64,000 nucleotides of DNA from Roseivirga misakiensis (GCF_001747105.1 NZ_MDGQ01000002.1:1-64000); one strand, 5' to 3'. Positions 35,552-44,566 are shown, numbered from the stretch's first letter. The notes: generated by a model from the letters alone, not told the origin. Translations and numbers: made by a program.

Positions 35552-36673
35552 TTAATCTATTGAATCCTTTACACACCGAAAACCATATTTGATGATGTCC
35601 TTCAGCACGGACCGCTCTTGAACTAAGAGTGTTTCGGTGATTTTTGTGTATTCAGAGGCCAACGAGTGAAAAGCGGTAGTCTGAATATACCTTTCGCCAT
35701 TAAGTATAATTGGGGTAGCCAAAAACTCAGAAACATTACCATATAGATTCTGTATTCCTTGACGGTTTGCTGGTGACGTACTAACATTTTTTAATATACC
35801 CGTGGAAAATTTTCTATGCCAGCCATCTTTTTTTGAATTCTGAGCGCTCGCTATCCACTGTTCTAGGGTTGGAAGTTTCATATTGGCCCATTTTGCGTAA
35901 GATTTAGCGTCCATCCACGTAATATTTATCACAGGAAAATCCATTTCCGCCTCACTCCTAAGCTCACCGAATTCGTCATGTCGCCAATTAATACCGGATT
36001 TTTCTACTAATCGAAATTTCCGTTCCCATCCTTGAAATCGCTTCTTTTTTGCTTTCTTAAACGGCTCTTGTTTTATAGTCTTGAATCTTGTTAAGTATTT
36101 ATTAGTAGCATTTTGTAATTCTATGACCGACACTTTTAAGTCTTGTGCTTCAACTTCTGTGATATAATCTGTCTCTCTAATAAACTCTCTAAATTGTCTA
36201 ACCGTAACCTCATTCTTCTGAATTAGAAATCCTTTTACCTGTCTAGCTGTCCCATTAATATTGATAGAAGTTTTTTCAACTTGAATGAGCACTTTTTGAA
36301 TATATGGTTCGGAAAATACCACAACGACGGCCCCAAGTTCACGAGTATGCTCATCAAGTTGAATAAGGTTTTTACCAAAAAAGTCTATTGAATCAGAACG
36401 GATTATTTTTGATTTATAGCTAACATGGGATAATAATAAATTAGAGTTGGCTAGAGTTAAACTGTCAAATGGTAGCAGCGCTATTCCTTGGTCATCGGTT
36501 ATTGCCTTAAGCCTGAGCTTTACTAAATCGCTGCCCTTAGGAAAAATGCTAATGTGTGCTCCACTAATCGGGGTACTGGTTGATTGATTAACTACTTTTA
36601 GCAGTATGTCCTGGCTGTGGATTAAGCTCACATTGCAGAGAATGAATAGTAAAGGAATGAATATTTTTTTCAT
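35552..36673 (-). CDS. SUMF1/formylglycine-generating-enzyme-like exported protein
   Basis: The 373-residue protein has a signal peptide (MKKIFIPLLFILCNVSLIHSQ) and a carboxypeptidase-regulatory-like beta domain (about 22-120). A sulfatase-modifying-factor domain follows (about 150-370), with VRQFREFI, NITWMDAKSYAKWANMKLPT and the family hallmark YGNVSEF, ending KYGFRCV. The cysteine pair that does catalysis in true FGEs is not visible; only the final cysteine is. It may be a binding relative, as GldJ/GldK are in gliding. It overlaps the upstream thioredoxin-like gene by 4 bases. Confidence 0.82.
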   Translation of the reverse strand: MKKIFIPLLFILCNVSLIHSQDILLKVVNQSTSTPISGAHISIFPKGSDLVKLRLKAITDDQGIALLPFDSLTLANSNLLLSHVSYKSKIIRSDSIDFFGKNLIQLDEHTRELGAVVVVFSEPYIQKVLIQVEKTSININGTARQVKGFLIQKNEVTVRQFREFIRETDYITEVEAQDLKVSVIELQNATNKYLTRFKTIKQEPFKKAKKKRFQGWERKFRLVEKSGINWRHDEFGELRSEAEMDFPVINITWMDAKSYAKWANMKLPTLEQWIASAQNSKKDGWHRKFSTGILKNVSTSPANRQGIQNLYGNVSEFLATPIILNGERYIQTTAFHSLASEYTKITETLLVQERSVLKDIIKYGFRCVKDSID

Positions 36674-37209
36674 TTAGACCGCTTAAATTTCTTGGCAATT
36701 GATCTTAGATATAAGTCACTGAATTTAGTGGTAAAGAGGGTAGGCTGATATAAGAAATGGGCTGATGCCTGGTCTGTCTTTAAATAGAAAAAGGTAGGTT
36801 GGTCAAATAGGCTATCCTCTATTTCTATGACCTTGCCAGCGTATGGAATGATAACTATTCCGTCAAGGTTAAAGCGATAAATAAATGATCGTAAAAGTCT
36901 TGAATCTTTAAAGTTTGAGACTAAAATTATATCTGTTTTAAGAAATAGCTTTTCTTTGATTATCTGACTCAGTACCTGCATATTTTTAGATATACAATCC
37001 AGACAATGGCTGTCTGAGAAAGCAAAAACTAGTTTGTTTCCTTCAATATTATTTTTCTGAACGAGTCCCGCGTTTACAGGTACTCCATCTAGAGTAATGA
37101 ACTGATTTAAATGATATTCCAGGTTGGCCAACTCCTCATTAACCGCACTGTCATTTGAACAGCTTAGAAATAAAAAAAAGACAATTAGGAGGTTGAGTTT
37201 GACTTTCAA
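36670..37209 (-). CDS. Thioredoxin-like CxxC lipoprotein
   Basis: The 179-residue protein begins with a lipoprotein signal (LIVFFLFLSCSNDS, lipobox cysteine about 17). The body looks like a thioredoxin/TlpA fold with FAFSDSHCLDCISKN, a CxxC redox pair. The start is TTG at 37209, whose TTGA overlaps the stop of the propeller gene, so translation is coupled. It also overlaps the next gene by 4 bases. Likely a periplasmic thiol protein tethered to a membrane. A role in handling the cysteines of the small exported protein at the head of the operon is my inference. Confidence 0.75.
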   Translation of the reverse strand: MKVKLNLLIVFFLFLSCSNDSAVNEELANLEYHLNQFITLDGVPVNAGLVQKNNIEGNKLVFAFSDSHCLDCISKNMQVLSQIIKEKLFLKTDIILVSNFKDSRLLRSFIYRFNLDGIVIIPYAGKVIEIEDSLFDQPTFFYLKTDQASAHFLYQPTLFTTKFSDLYLRSIAKKFKRSK

Positions 37210-38423
37210 TGGAAACTTAATTTCATGATTATTGGATTAGATGATTCAGTAATTGTACTCAGGAGATTTTGAAGTTCACTCTCGTTTTCATTGATTTTGT
37301 CTCCGTACTTTTCGAAAACATCTAAGAGTTCTTGAGGGTCTAGAAAAGCTAATAATGTATCGTCTTTCGTACCGACCACATTTATAGGCAGTAGTAGTTC
37401 TACACCTATATCGAAAACTATATTTTTAATAACTAGACTTGACTGGCTAGCTTTATTTTGAAGAAAATAATATTGATCGGCTCCATACTTAAAACTAAGG
37501 AATAGGCTTGTCTCATTATTAAAGAGGTTATCCATATGATAACAGAGTCGTTCATTCTGAGCTTTGATGAGGAAACCTTCAATTGAACCGAAGTACTTTT
37601 TAAGCAAATCTTTTGGTACTCCGAATTCACCAAAGTCAATCTTTAGGTCATTCTCCAATTTGCCCGTACTAGGGTCTACACTCACTATATTAGTTTGACC
37701 ATAGGAGAGGGCAGATGTGGTTGAATTTGTGATAGAAATGGGTGAATTCGGCTCAAACCAGAACTGTTCGTAAAACTTATTTGGCTTATGTGTTTTGGAT
37801 ATTACGTTGAGACTTAAATCGGTTGTAAAAAGGTCATTACAAAATGTATCATTACATTGATTCGAAGTGGAAAAGATTAGGTGTTCTGAAGGTAGGTAAT
37901 CGATGAAATCTGCGATTAGGGTCGATTTCGTTTTAGCTAAGAATTTCCCTTGAAGGTCGTACTTCAAAATGGATAGATAACTATTAGCATTGTCGAGCAT
38001 CCAGACTTGTTCAATGCCCTTGATTGTGGCTATGGTAAAATCGTTTATATCTCCGTAATCAGTAGGTCCGTCACCCTCATTACCTATTTTCCTGACGTAA
38101 GCGCCGTTTTCATTAAAAACATATAACCCATTGGTATAATCCTTATCAAGAACATAATAGTGTCCATTTTTAAACAGGACTTTATCAATTGAACCAATAA
38201 AGCCATTCTTATTGTCTAGCGCTAGGAAGTTGACTGCTTTGAAAACTTGGCTGATTTGATAATTCGAGGCTAAGCTTGGGTCAATCTTAATTATTTGATT
38301 GTAGGAGTTTTCGGTCTCATGACTATTATGACAGGATGTAACTATTTGAATTACCGAAAAGATCAATGCAGCGAATGCTAAATCATAAAGACTTTTTTTC
38401 GTGAAAGGTGCCTGTCTCTTCAT
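37206..38423 (-). CDS. 6-bladed beta-propeller protein
   Basis: The 405-residue protein has a hydrophobic N-terminal segment ending in VTSCHNS, probably a lipobox (cysteine about 31). It then shows repeated blade motifs such as GSIDKVLFKNGHYYVLD, GLYVFNENGAYVRKIGNEG and EQVWMLDNANSYLSILKYD. This matches the Bacteroidota 6-bladed propeller family often found with small exported peptides. It is an envelope protein of unknown binding partner. It lies 69 bases after the small peptide gene and overlaps the thioredoxin-like gene by 4 bases. Confidence 0.8.
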   Translation of the reverse strand: MKRQAPFTKKSLYDLAFAALIFSVIQIVTSCHNSHETENSYNQIIKIDPSLASNYQISQVFKAVNFLALDNKNGFIGSIDKVLFKNGHYYVLDKDYTNGLYVFNENGAYVRKIGNEGDGPTDYGDINDFTIATIKGIEQVWMLDNANSYLSILKYDLQGKFLAKTKSTLIADFIDYLPSEHLIFSTSNQCNDTFCNDLFTTDLSLNVISKTHKPNKFYEQFWFEPNSPISITNSTTSALSYGQTNIVSVDPSTGKLENDLKIDFGEFGVPKDLLKKYFGSIEGFLIKAQNERLCYHMDNLFNNETSLFLSFKYGADQYYFLQNKASQSSLVIKNIVFDIGVELLLPINVVGTKDDTLLAFLDPQELLDVFEKYGDKINENESELQNLLSTITESSNPIIMKLSFH

Positions 38424-38492
38424 GAATCTCGAAGTTGTATTTTCTTATTAAGAGAGTTGACAACATAAAGTGTTGCCAACTCTTGATCATTT

Positions 38493-38768
38493 CTACAGAT
38501 ATTTTTTAGGACATGACTTGCGGTTTCTACTCTTGCAATACCTTACCACCCCTGAGATATTTGTTGATGTACCAATAGAAGCTGATCCACCTTGTTCATT
38601 TTCATCTATTTGGACATTGACTTCTACCTTTTTTGTTCCATTCTCTTTTGTTTTCAGCTTATATCCTTGGACTTGCTCTTCATCGTTGCTTTGATAAGCT
38701 TGAATACTTGTAAATGCAAAGGCTGTTAATACCAGTGCAATTGACAATAGTGTTATTTTTTTCTTCAT
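38493..38768 (-). CDS. Small exported cysteine-containing protein (possible peptide precursor)
   Basis: This 91-residue protein has a clear signal peptide (MKKKITLLSIALVLTAFAFT, cleavage near ...IQA). A charged middle part (about 25-60) follows, then a glycine/serine stretch and a basic tail with two cysteines, RYCKSRNRKSCPKKYL. It resembles in layout the short NVEALA-type exported proteins that precede beta-propeller genes in Bacteroidota, though no NVEALA motif is seen. It is the first gene of the operon and has a good promoter. Whether it is processed to a peptide is unknown. Confidence 0.7.
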   Translation of the reverse strand: MKKKITLLSIALVLTAFAFTSIQAYQSNDEEQVQGYKLKTKENGTKKVEVNVQIDENEQGGSASIGTSTNISGVVRYCKSRNRKSCPKKYL

Positions 38769-38799
38769 GACAATTTATTTAGTATATGATTTATGTTTA

Positions 38800-38829
38800 T
38801 AAATATAATAACTAAAAATAGTGAAACAA
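38800..38829 (-). promoter_or_regulatory. Bacteroidota-type promoter for the exported-peptide operon
   Basis: Read on the minus strand there is TTG (38829-38827), a 19-base spacer and TATATTTA (38807-38800), close to the consensus TTTG-N19-TAnnTTTG. It lies 31 bases before the start codon at 38768. Confidence 0.5.
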
Positions 38830-38879
38830 TTAATAATAAATAAAATATAAATATTAAACACGTTACGATCATACACATT

Positions 38880-38987
38880 GAAGTTGTCACAAGTCTTGTA
38901 TCTGAGAAGGTGGAAGAAACAGAAGGAGTGGTTATAGCCTTAATTAATCATAAGGAGGATACTGTAAATGGCAATCTGCCTAAGTGA
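38880..38987 (+). pseudogene. Relic of the AsmA-like C-terminal tail
   Basis: The frame reads VTSLVSEKVEETEG then VVIALINHKEDTVN before a TGA. This aligns with VTGLVSDKVDEKKEEAKALV DNKVNAAKDT near residues 920-950 of the AsmA-like protein ending at 35543. The DNA is also alike (gtcacaagtcttgtatctga against gtcacaggtcttgtatctga). There is no start codon, and the similarity stops on both sides. It is therefore a degenerate partial duplicate, in the same orientation, on the far side of the minus-strand operon. Confidence 0.75.
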
Positions 38988-39092
38988 TCTATTTGATTAT
39001 CTAGTTTCTTAACACTACCAACAATTTATTAATGTTTTCTTAAGCTATCTTTTGAGGCTTTAGTCTGTGTTTTCTCCTAGCCTTGTAGTGTG

Positions 39093-39305
39093 ATGAAGAG
39101 CGAACACTTACAATCGGATTTGTCTACTGACAGCATTCAAATGTCTCGATTATCAATTGATCAAGCCATCAAACTGCGAAACGCTATTAATTCGAATAAT
39201 TTAGGTCCAACAACGCCTTTTGGATCGGCTAGTGGAGTTTTTGAGCATGACCAAATCGATTTTTGGATGGATTTTGGCCCGATTGAAAACAATACTGAGA
39301 TTTAA
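39093..39305 (+). CDS. Small hypothetical protein
   Basis: From the ATG at 39093 the frame gives 70 residues (MKSEHLQSDLSTDSIQMSRL...). It has no signal peptide or TM helix, a mildly acidic composition, and a distinctive tail (TPFGSASGVFEHDQIDFWMD). Its 3' end overlaps convergent purE by 4 bases. I do not recognise it. Its frame is clean and fills the space exactly, so it may be a real small gene, but a spurious ORF cannot be excluded. Confidence 0.45.
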   Translation: MKSEHLQSDLSTDSIQMSRLSIDQAIKLRNAINSNNLGPTTPFGSASGVFEHDQIDFWMDFGPIENNTEI

Positions 39306-39808
39306 GCTTTCCAGCCTTTTTGAGCAACCTCATCGATGCTCAGTTCAACCTTATCTTTTAGTGAGGTTTTGTATTCTTGAAGGTGATGCGCTACACTGTC
39401 ATCTGAGGTTCCAACGATTTGGGCAGCTAGAATTCCAGCGTTTTTGGCACCGTCTAATGCTACAGTTGCGACAGGTACACCGCCGGGCATTTGTAGTATA
39501 GATAATACAGAATCCCAGCCATCAATCGAGTTACTCGATTTTACGGGTACTCCTATAACAGGTAGAGTGGTAAGGGATGCAACCATTCCTGGTAAATGAG
39601 CCGCTCCGCCAGCACCTGCAATAATTGCTTTGAGTCCTTTGGCTTTTGCGCCTTTAGCATAATCAAACATCCTATCGGGAGTTCTATGGGCTGAAACGAT
39701 AGTCAATTCAAATTCAACACCTAATTCTTCTAAAACTAATGCCGCCTCACGCATAACACGCAAGTCAGATTGGCTTCCCATAATGATTCCTACGACTGGT
39801 TGACTCAT
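39302..39808 (-). CDS. purE: N5-carboxyaminoimidazole ribonucleotide mutase
   Basis: The 168-residue protein is a class I PurE, converting N5-CAIR to CAIR in purine synthesis. Motifs present are IMGSQSDLRVM near the start (active-site Ser-Asp), SAHRTPDRM (catalytic His) and AGAGGAAHLPGMVAS. It overlaps purK by 4 bases, so the two steps are translated together in the cytoplasm. Confidence 0.97.
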   Translation of the reverse strand: MSQPVVGIIMGSQSDLRVMREAALVLEELGVEFELTIVSAHRTPDRMFDYAKGAKAKGLKAIIAGAGGAAHLPGMVASLTTLPVIGVPVKSSNSIDGWDSVLSILQMPGGVPVATVALDGAKNAGILAAQIVGTSDDSVAHHLQEYKTSLKDKVELSIDEVAQKGWKA

Positions 39809-40941
39809 GCTTTTACTTTAAGTTGTGCTTTTACGAAGTTAACTTTTTCTCTTAATCGTTCCTTATCCGTATCGGTAATGGTAATGTGGCCCATTTTGCG
39901 AAATGGTTTAGTTAGTTTTTTACCATAAAGATGAACATGAACACCAGAAGTAGCTAAAACTTCATCCATACCTTCATACTTCGCTTCGCCTGTATATCCG
40001 TCTTCTCCAAGGACATTAAGCATTGCCGATGGGCTTACATTTTCGGTATTCCCCAATGGCCAATTTAAAATAGCCCTTAAATGCTGTTCAAATTGTGATG
40101 TTACATTCCCTTCAATGGATTGATGCCCACTATTATGCGTTCTTGGGGCTATTTCATTTACCAATAAAGTACCCTCTTTGGTTAAGAACATCTCTATGGC
40201 CAGAAGGCCCACCATCTCTAGTTTTTGAATTAGATCTTTGGCTAATGCTTGTGCCTCGTCTTCTACCTTGCTATCAATTTCGGCCGGAGAAAATAAGTAC
40301 TCCACTAGGTTTTTCTCAGGGTGAAATACCATCTCAACGGTTGGGAAAGTCTGAATATCTCCCTTTTCGTTTCTAGCTACGATCACAGAAATCTCTTTAT
40401 CAAAATCTACCAGGTCTTCAATGAAACCTGGTGCGTCGAAAGCCTTACTTAAATCATCCGCCTTTCTGATAACTTGTACTCCTCTGCCGTCATATCCGCC
40501 TGTAGCCAGTTTATTCACGAAAGGTAAAGAAGCCTCATTTTTTGCTACATCTTCTCGATTATTGACAACCGTGAAGTCAGCGGTAGGAATACCATTGGCT
40601 TTGTAAAATTCCTTTTGATGTAGCTTATTTTGAATAAGCTCTATAATAGCGGGTTGAGGGTAAACCTTTTTGCCTTCGGCTTCGAGTTGTTTGAGCGCTT
40701 TCGTATTTACATTTTCGATTTCGATCGTGATCAATTCTTTATCCTTACCAAAGGCATAAACAGTGTCGTAATCAGTCAATGACCCTTTCTGAAAAGTCGT
40801 CCCAATGTTTTTGCAAGGGGCATTTTCATCAGGGTCGATCACATGAATATCTAAGTTGAAATCGATGGCAGATTGGATCATCATTCGGCCAAGTTGACCA
40901 CCTCCAAGTACACCAATTTTTAGGTTAGGATTAAAGGACAT
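39805..40941 (-). CDS. purK: N5-carboxyaminoimidazole ribonucleotide synthase
   Basis: This ATP-grasp enzyme (378 residues) makes N5-CAIR from AIR, bicarbonate and ATP. It shows the N-terminal GVLGGGQLGRMM, the ATP-grasp core with LATGGYDGRGVQVI, and the late motif NEIAPRTHNSGHQSIEG. It is upstream of and overlaps purE. Its ATG lies about 50 bases from the MutS-like gene's stop, so the three minus-strand genes may be cotranscribed. Confidence 0.97.
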   Translation of the reverse strand: MSFNPNLKIGVLGGGQLGRMMIQSAIDFNLDIHVIDPDENAPCKNIGTTFQKGSLTDYDTVYAFGKDKELITIEIENVNTKALKQLEAEGKKVYPQPAIIELIQNKLHQKEFYKANGIPTADFTVVNNREDVAKNEASLPFVNKLATGGYDGRGVQVIRKADDLSKAFDAPGFIEDLVDFDKEISVIVARNEKGDIQTFPTVEMVFHPEKNLVEYLFSPAEIDSKVEDEAQALAKDLIQKLEMVGLLAIEMFLTKEGTLLVNEIAPRTHNSGHQSIEGNVTSQFEQHLRAILNWPLGNTENVSPSAMLNVLGEDGYTGEAKYEGMDEVLATSGVHVHLYGKKLTKPFRKMGHITITDTDKERLREKVNFVKAQLKVKA

Positions 40942-40992
40942 AAAGCGTTGCTGTGAAAATTCAAAGTTAGTTAAATAAACTAAAATTGGGAC

Positions 40993-42792
40993 TTACTCAG
41001 GTATGTCTATTCCCATCTTTTGCATCAGCTTCGTCGCGTTAAAACTCTTACAGATTCCAGGAGTCAGTTTGTAGTCGAATTTGATTTCATCGCCTGTAAT
41101 TTCGCTGTTAAAACTATAGTTTTTAACACCATTCAATTCGTTAGTAATGTTGCCCAGTTCTATGTCATGTGTGGACACAAACCCAAAGGCATACGATGCA
41201 TTGAGCTGTTTAATCAAAGCAAGAGCTCCTTTATGACGATCCTTTGAATTGGTTCCTTTTAAGACCTCATCAATCATAAATAGGATTGGAGTTTCATTGT
41301 CAATAGATGCCAATAGCTGTTTTAACCTTTTAAGCTCGGCATAAAATGAGGATACGTTTTCTTCTAGATCGTCTTGACTGCGCATGCTGGTGAAAACATT
41401 CAACGGACTCACAGTCATTTTTGCAGCACAAACTGGTGCTCCCATTAGGCCTAAAATACAGTTGACACCCACCGTTCTAAGGAAAGTACTCTTGCCACTC
41501 ATATTTGATCCGGTGATCAAGCAAATACCACCTTCACCATGAAACTCAAAGTTGTTGGTCACTCGGCTTTCTGATTTGATCAGCGGGTGTCCCAAACTTT
41601 CTGCTTCAATATCAAAGTGGTTGGTACTGATTGTTGGGAACTTGAAATCTGGGTTGGAATAGGCAAAACCGGCAATACTTGCAAGAGCATCGATCTCCGA
41701 TATTGTTTCAAACCATGTCTTGATATCAGCGCTGTTTTCGTTTTTCCAATTGGCAATTTTTATGTACCAGAAGATATCCAAGAGCAAAAGGATGTCTAAT
41801 ACAATATAAAAGACATTGACGCGATTCTGAAGATTGTCCAGAATCATAGTAAGACTCTTAATCGTTTGAGAAGCACTAGTCTTATCGTTTAAGATGGTCT
41901 TTTTTAAGTGGGTCAATCTCGGGCTTGAGAATTCGGTGCTTTCAATCATTTGGATTTGGTACCTCATGGCATTCAAAGATTTGTACCCCTCTTCAGTTCG
42001 CTGAGTAACATCTCTAACTTTACTAAAAACACCGCCGAGGATAATTAGATTAAAAAAGCCGATAAGAACGGGTATGCCAGATTGCAAGGTGCCCATTGTA
42101 CTCAAGGCAATAGTGGTAATCATGGCCAAAGGCAACACAGCCAACAAAACTTTGTAAAGACCTATGTTTTTTATGGAAGTATCCTCTTTCAGCCAGTCTA
42201 ATAATGGTTGATGATCAATATCCGTATCAGCGTTAGCTTTGCCATAAGCTTCAAAATTTTGTCTAAAGTCGAGGTTTGGCGCTAATTCTTCTACGCTCTG
42301 TTGTCTGTCTCTTATTTCTTCGACTGACGCACCATAACCGAGCCATTTGGCCAAGGTCTTTTCACCTAAAAAGGTAGATGTCCTATTAATAAGTTGGAAC
42401 AAAGAGTGTTTACCAAAAACATCAAGGTCTTCATGATAAGGGTGCGAAACATTATAATACTTCTTGCCATCTTCAAACCCTTTCAAATCATTGTCCATCC
42501 GTTTTATTTCGTTGGTATTGATCTGCTCTTGAGCTTGTGCTAGCTTTAAATCGAACCTTACCGTGGAGTGCTTTTTTAAAAGTAAAACGTAAGCGACCAA
42601 CGCAACTACAATTATCGCCAGCATGGAGGCACCATCTTTATTATCGGCAGAAACAATGATACCAATTGTGGCGCCAACAAAAATGAGTACGCGTACCCAA
42701 GAAAGAGTTGTGTATTGACTTTTTAGTTTTCCAGCAGATTCAGAGAACTGAGATTGGCGTGATTTATAGTTTTTGTAGATAGCTTCTTTCAA
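40993..42792 (-). CDS. Membrane-associated MutS-like ATPase
   Basis: The 599-residue protein is read from a TTG start, since no upstream ATG is in frame. Two TM helices lie near 33-70 and two more near 210-255. A MutS core/lever helical region follows, then a MutS ATPase domain (about 415-599) with Walker A TGSNMSGKST, SMRSQDDLEENVSSFYAELK, Walker B PILFMIDEVLKGTNSKD and STHD. The mismatch-recognition domain is missing. Such proteins are widespread in Bacteroidota and are not the mismatch-repair MutS. Function is unknown. Confidence 0.85.
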   Translation of the reverse strand: MKEAIYKNYKSRQSQFSESAGKLKSQYTTLSWVRVLIFVGATIGIIVSADNKDGASMLAIIVVALVAYVLLLKKHSTVRFDLKLAQAQEQINTNEIKRMDNDLKGFEDGKKYYNVSHPYHEDLDVFGKHSLFQLINRTSTFLGEKTLAKWLGYGASVEEIRDRQQSVEELAPNLDFRQNFEAYGKANADTDIDHQPLLDWLKEDTSIKNIGLYKVLLAVLPLAMITTIALSTMGTLQSGIPVLIGFFNLIILGGVFSKVRDVTQRTEEGYKSLNAMRYQIQMIESTEFSSPRLTHLKKTILNDKTSASQTIKSLTMILDNLQNRVNVFYIVLDILLLLDIFWYIKIANWKNENSADIKTWFETISEIDALASIAGFAYSNPDFKFPTISTNHFDIEAESLGHPLIKSESRVTNNFEFHGEGGICLITGSNMSGKSTFLRTVGVNCILGLMGAPVCAAKMTVSPLNVFTSMRSQDDLEENVSSFYAELKRLKQLLASIDNETPILFMIDEVLKGTNSKDRHKGALALIKQLNASYAFGFVSTHDIELGNITNELNGVKNYSFNSEITGDEIKFDYKLTPGICKSFNATKLMQKMGIDIPE

Positions 42793-42927
42793 GGCGTCGA
42801 GAGTTAAATCCGATTTAACGTAATTATTGAATAAGGGATTTCAAAAAGTCTGCTAAACTAGTGAATTGCCATATTCTTTCTATTTAGAAATTCTTTATAT
42901 CTTCAAAGCTTACTGAACAGATTATCT

Positions 42928-43500
42928 GTGGCTATTGAAGAAAGTGAGTTGCTCGAAGCCTTTTCGAAAGGCGATGAAGCAGCTTTTGAAAAGTTATTCT
43001 CGGAATATTACGAACCGGCCTGTCGGTACGTGATTCGCATTATTCGCGACCGTGATACGACGGAAGAGATCGTCCAAGCCACGTTTGTCAATCTTTGGGA
43101 GAAAAGAGAACTCATTCGATCCGATATAAGCTTTAAATCCTATGTTTTTCGGGCGGCTTACAATACAGCCTTGAATTACATCAAACATCGTAAAGTCGTT
43201 TCCACATTTGTGGCCAGAAAACAAGAGCGAATTGTAGAGATTCAAAGAGAATTTGTCAGTCATCAACCCGATTTTGAACTGCAAAACCGAATTAAAGAGG
43301 CCTTGAGCGATCTACCACCTCAATGTCAAAGGGTATTTCGGTTAAGTAGGGAAGAAGGGTTAAAGTATCATGAAATAGCTGAAGAGCTAGGTATATCAAA
43401 AAAAACCGTTGAAGTGCATATGGGCAAGGCCCTCAAGTTGTTGAGAGCCAGTTTAAAGGACTATCTAGCCTTTTTTCTGCCGATTATCACATTGATGTAG
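42928..43500 (+). CDS. ECF RNA polymerase sigma factor
   Basis: This 190-residue sigma-70 factor of the Bacteroidota ECF group starts at GTG. Region 2 (about 20-90, YYEPACRYVIRIIRDRDTTEEIVQ... then NLWEKRELI) and region 4 (about 130-180, LPPQCQRVFRLSREEGLKYH and IAEELGISKKTVEVHM) are clear. It is followed after 50 bases by a FecR-type anti-sigma factor, so cell-surface signalling control is likely. The signal and regulon are unknown. Confidence 0.92.
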   Translation: MAIEESELLEAFSKGDEAAFEKLFSEYYEPACRYVIRIIRDRDTTEEIVQATFVNLWEKRELIRSDISFKSYVFRAAYNTALNYIKHRKVVSTFVARKQERIVEIQREFVSHQPDFELQNRIKEALSDLPPQCQRVFRLSREEGLKYHEIAEELGISKKTVEVHMGKALKLLRASLKDYLAFFLPIITLM

Positions 43501-43550
43501 GGGTTATGATAGGCTTGGTTGTTAAGTTTGAGAATAGAAAAAAGTAGAAG

Positions 43551-44558
43551 ATGGAAAAGCTGATGGCCAAGTATTTGGCTAATGAGTTAAGTGAGAAAAA
43601 GCGTTCAGAGTTCGAATTGCAACTCGTTGAAGATGAGCAATTAAGAAATGAGTTTGAAGATTATTTGAACTTATGGCACGATTCTGACGGCGCCGATTTG
43701 CAATCGTTTGATGCAGATCAGGCTTGGAAGAGTATGTCTATTTCAAAAGCACCGCTTCAGAAAACGGTGCAGCTAGAAAGCAAACCGAAGTATACCTTAT
43801 TAAAAATAGCAGCCACTTTATTACTGTTATTGGCGGCAGGTTATTTCTTATCGGATACCGTTAAAGAAACATTCTCAAACGAAAGCACTATCAAGACGCT
43901 GAGCGAGATTAGTACTGGCGCAGAAACAAAAGAATTCGAATTACCAGATGGATCTTCAATTAGGCTGAACGCCAATTCGAAATTAACCTATGCGCAAGGT
44001 TTTGGAGATTCACATAGAAGTTTAATATTGGTTGGTGGTGCTAACTTTGATGTTGAACGAAACGAGAGCTTACCCTTTATTATTAGTGCTGAAACCAGTG
44101 AGGTGGAGGTATTAGGAACTAGCTTTGATGTAAATGCTTACCCTGGAAAAGATATCCAATTGAACGTGACTGAAGGCCAAGTTCGCTTTTCATCTAATAC
44201 GGTAAAAGATCAGAATGGTCTTGTGAAGGCTGGTGAGCGTGCCCAATTGTCTAGTGATGGTACAAGCTTAGAGCAGAGCCAAATGACCGATAGCAATTAT
44301 GCTGCTTGGTGGACAAGGAAATTATTATTCCAAGAAACTAGTTTCAAGGAAGTTGTAGAAGCTTTAGAAAATACCTATTGGGTTGATATCGAGTTTAGTG
44401 AGGCGCTGAAAGGCTGTAAATTGACCTCGACTATCGACAATGAGCCAATGAACACTGCCTTTGAAATCATCAAGGCCTCTCTTCCTGAGAGTCAAATAAA
44501 TGTCGTTCGTACCAAAGAAAACAAGATAAAATTAGAAGGAAAGGCATGTGCTAATTAA
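43551..44558 (+). CDS. FecR-family anti-sigma factor
   Basis: The 335-residue protein has a short cytoplasmic N-terminus that would hold the sigma factor and one TM helix (about 83-101, LLKIAATLLLLLAAGYFL). A periplasmic FecR domain (about 120-225, EFELPDGSSIRLNANSKLTY) and a C-terminal DUF4974-type domain (about 260-330) follow. It lies between the sigma factor and an STN-domain protein, 8 bases before the latter. In known FecIR systems a TonB receptor's signalling domain touches this protein. Confidence 0.92.
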   Translation: MEKLMAKYLANELSEKKRSEFELQLVEDEQLRNEFEDYLNLWHDSDGADLQSFDADQAWKSMSISKAPLQKTVQLESKPKYTLLKIAATLLLLLAAGYFLSDTVKETFSNESTIKTLSEISTGAETKEFELPDGSSIRLNANSKLTYAQGFGDSHRSLILVGGANFDVERNESLPFIISAETSEVEVLGTSFDVNAYPGKDIQLNVTEGQVRFSSNTVKDQNGLVKAGERAQLSSDGTSLEQSQMTDSNYAAWWTRKLLFQETSFKEVVEALENTYWVDIEFSEALKGCKLTSTIDNEPMNTAFEIIKASLPESQINVVRTKENKIKLEGKACAN

Positions 44559-44566
44559 ATTGGTAC

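Larger units (their letters stand above)
38769..39092. other. AT-rich intergenic region with promoter and a gene relic
   Basis: This 324-base gap holds the minus-strand promoter of the small exported protein, a very AT-rich stretch (about 38770-38870) and a decayed AsmA tail. The last 100 bases show no clear feature apart from the leader of the small plus-strand gene. Confidence 0.6.

Noticed and set aside
36000-36670. Active formylglycine-generating enzyme
   Set aside because: The fold motifs are present, but the catalytic cysteine pair is not visible, so I call it FGE-like only.
40993-42792. mutS mismatch-repair gene
   Set aside because: No mismatch-recognition domain and several TM helices; it is the membrane MutS-like family.
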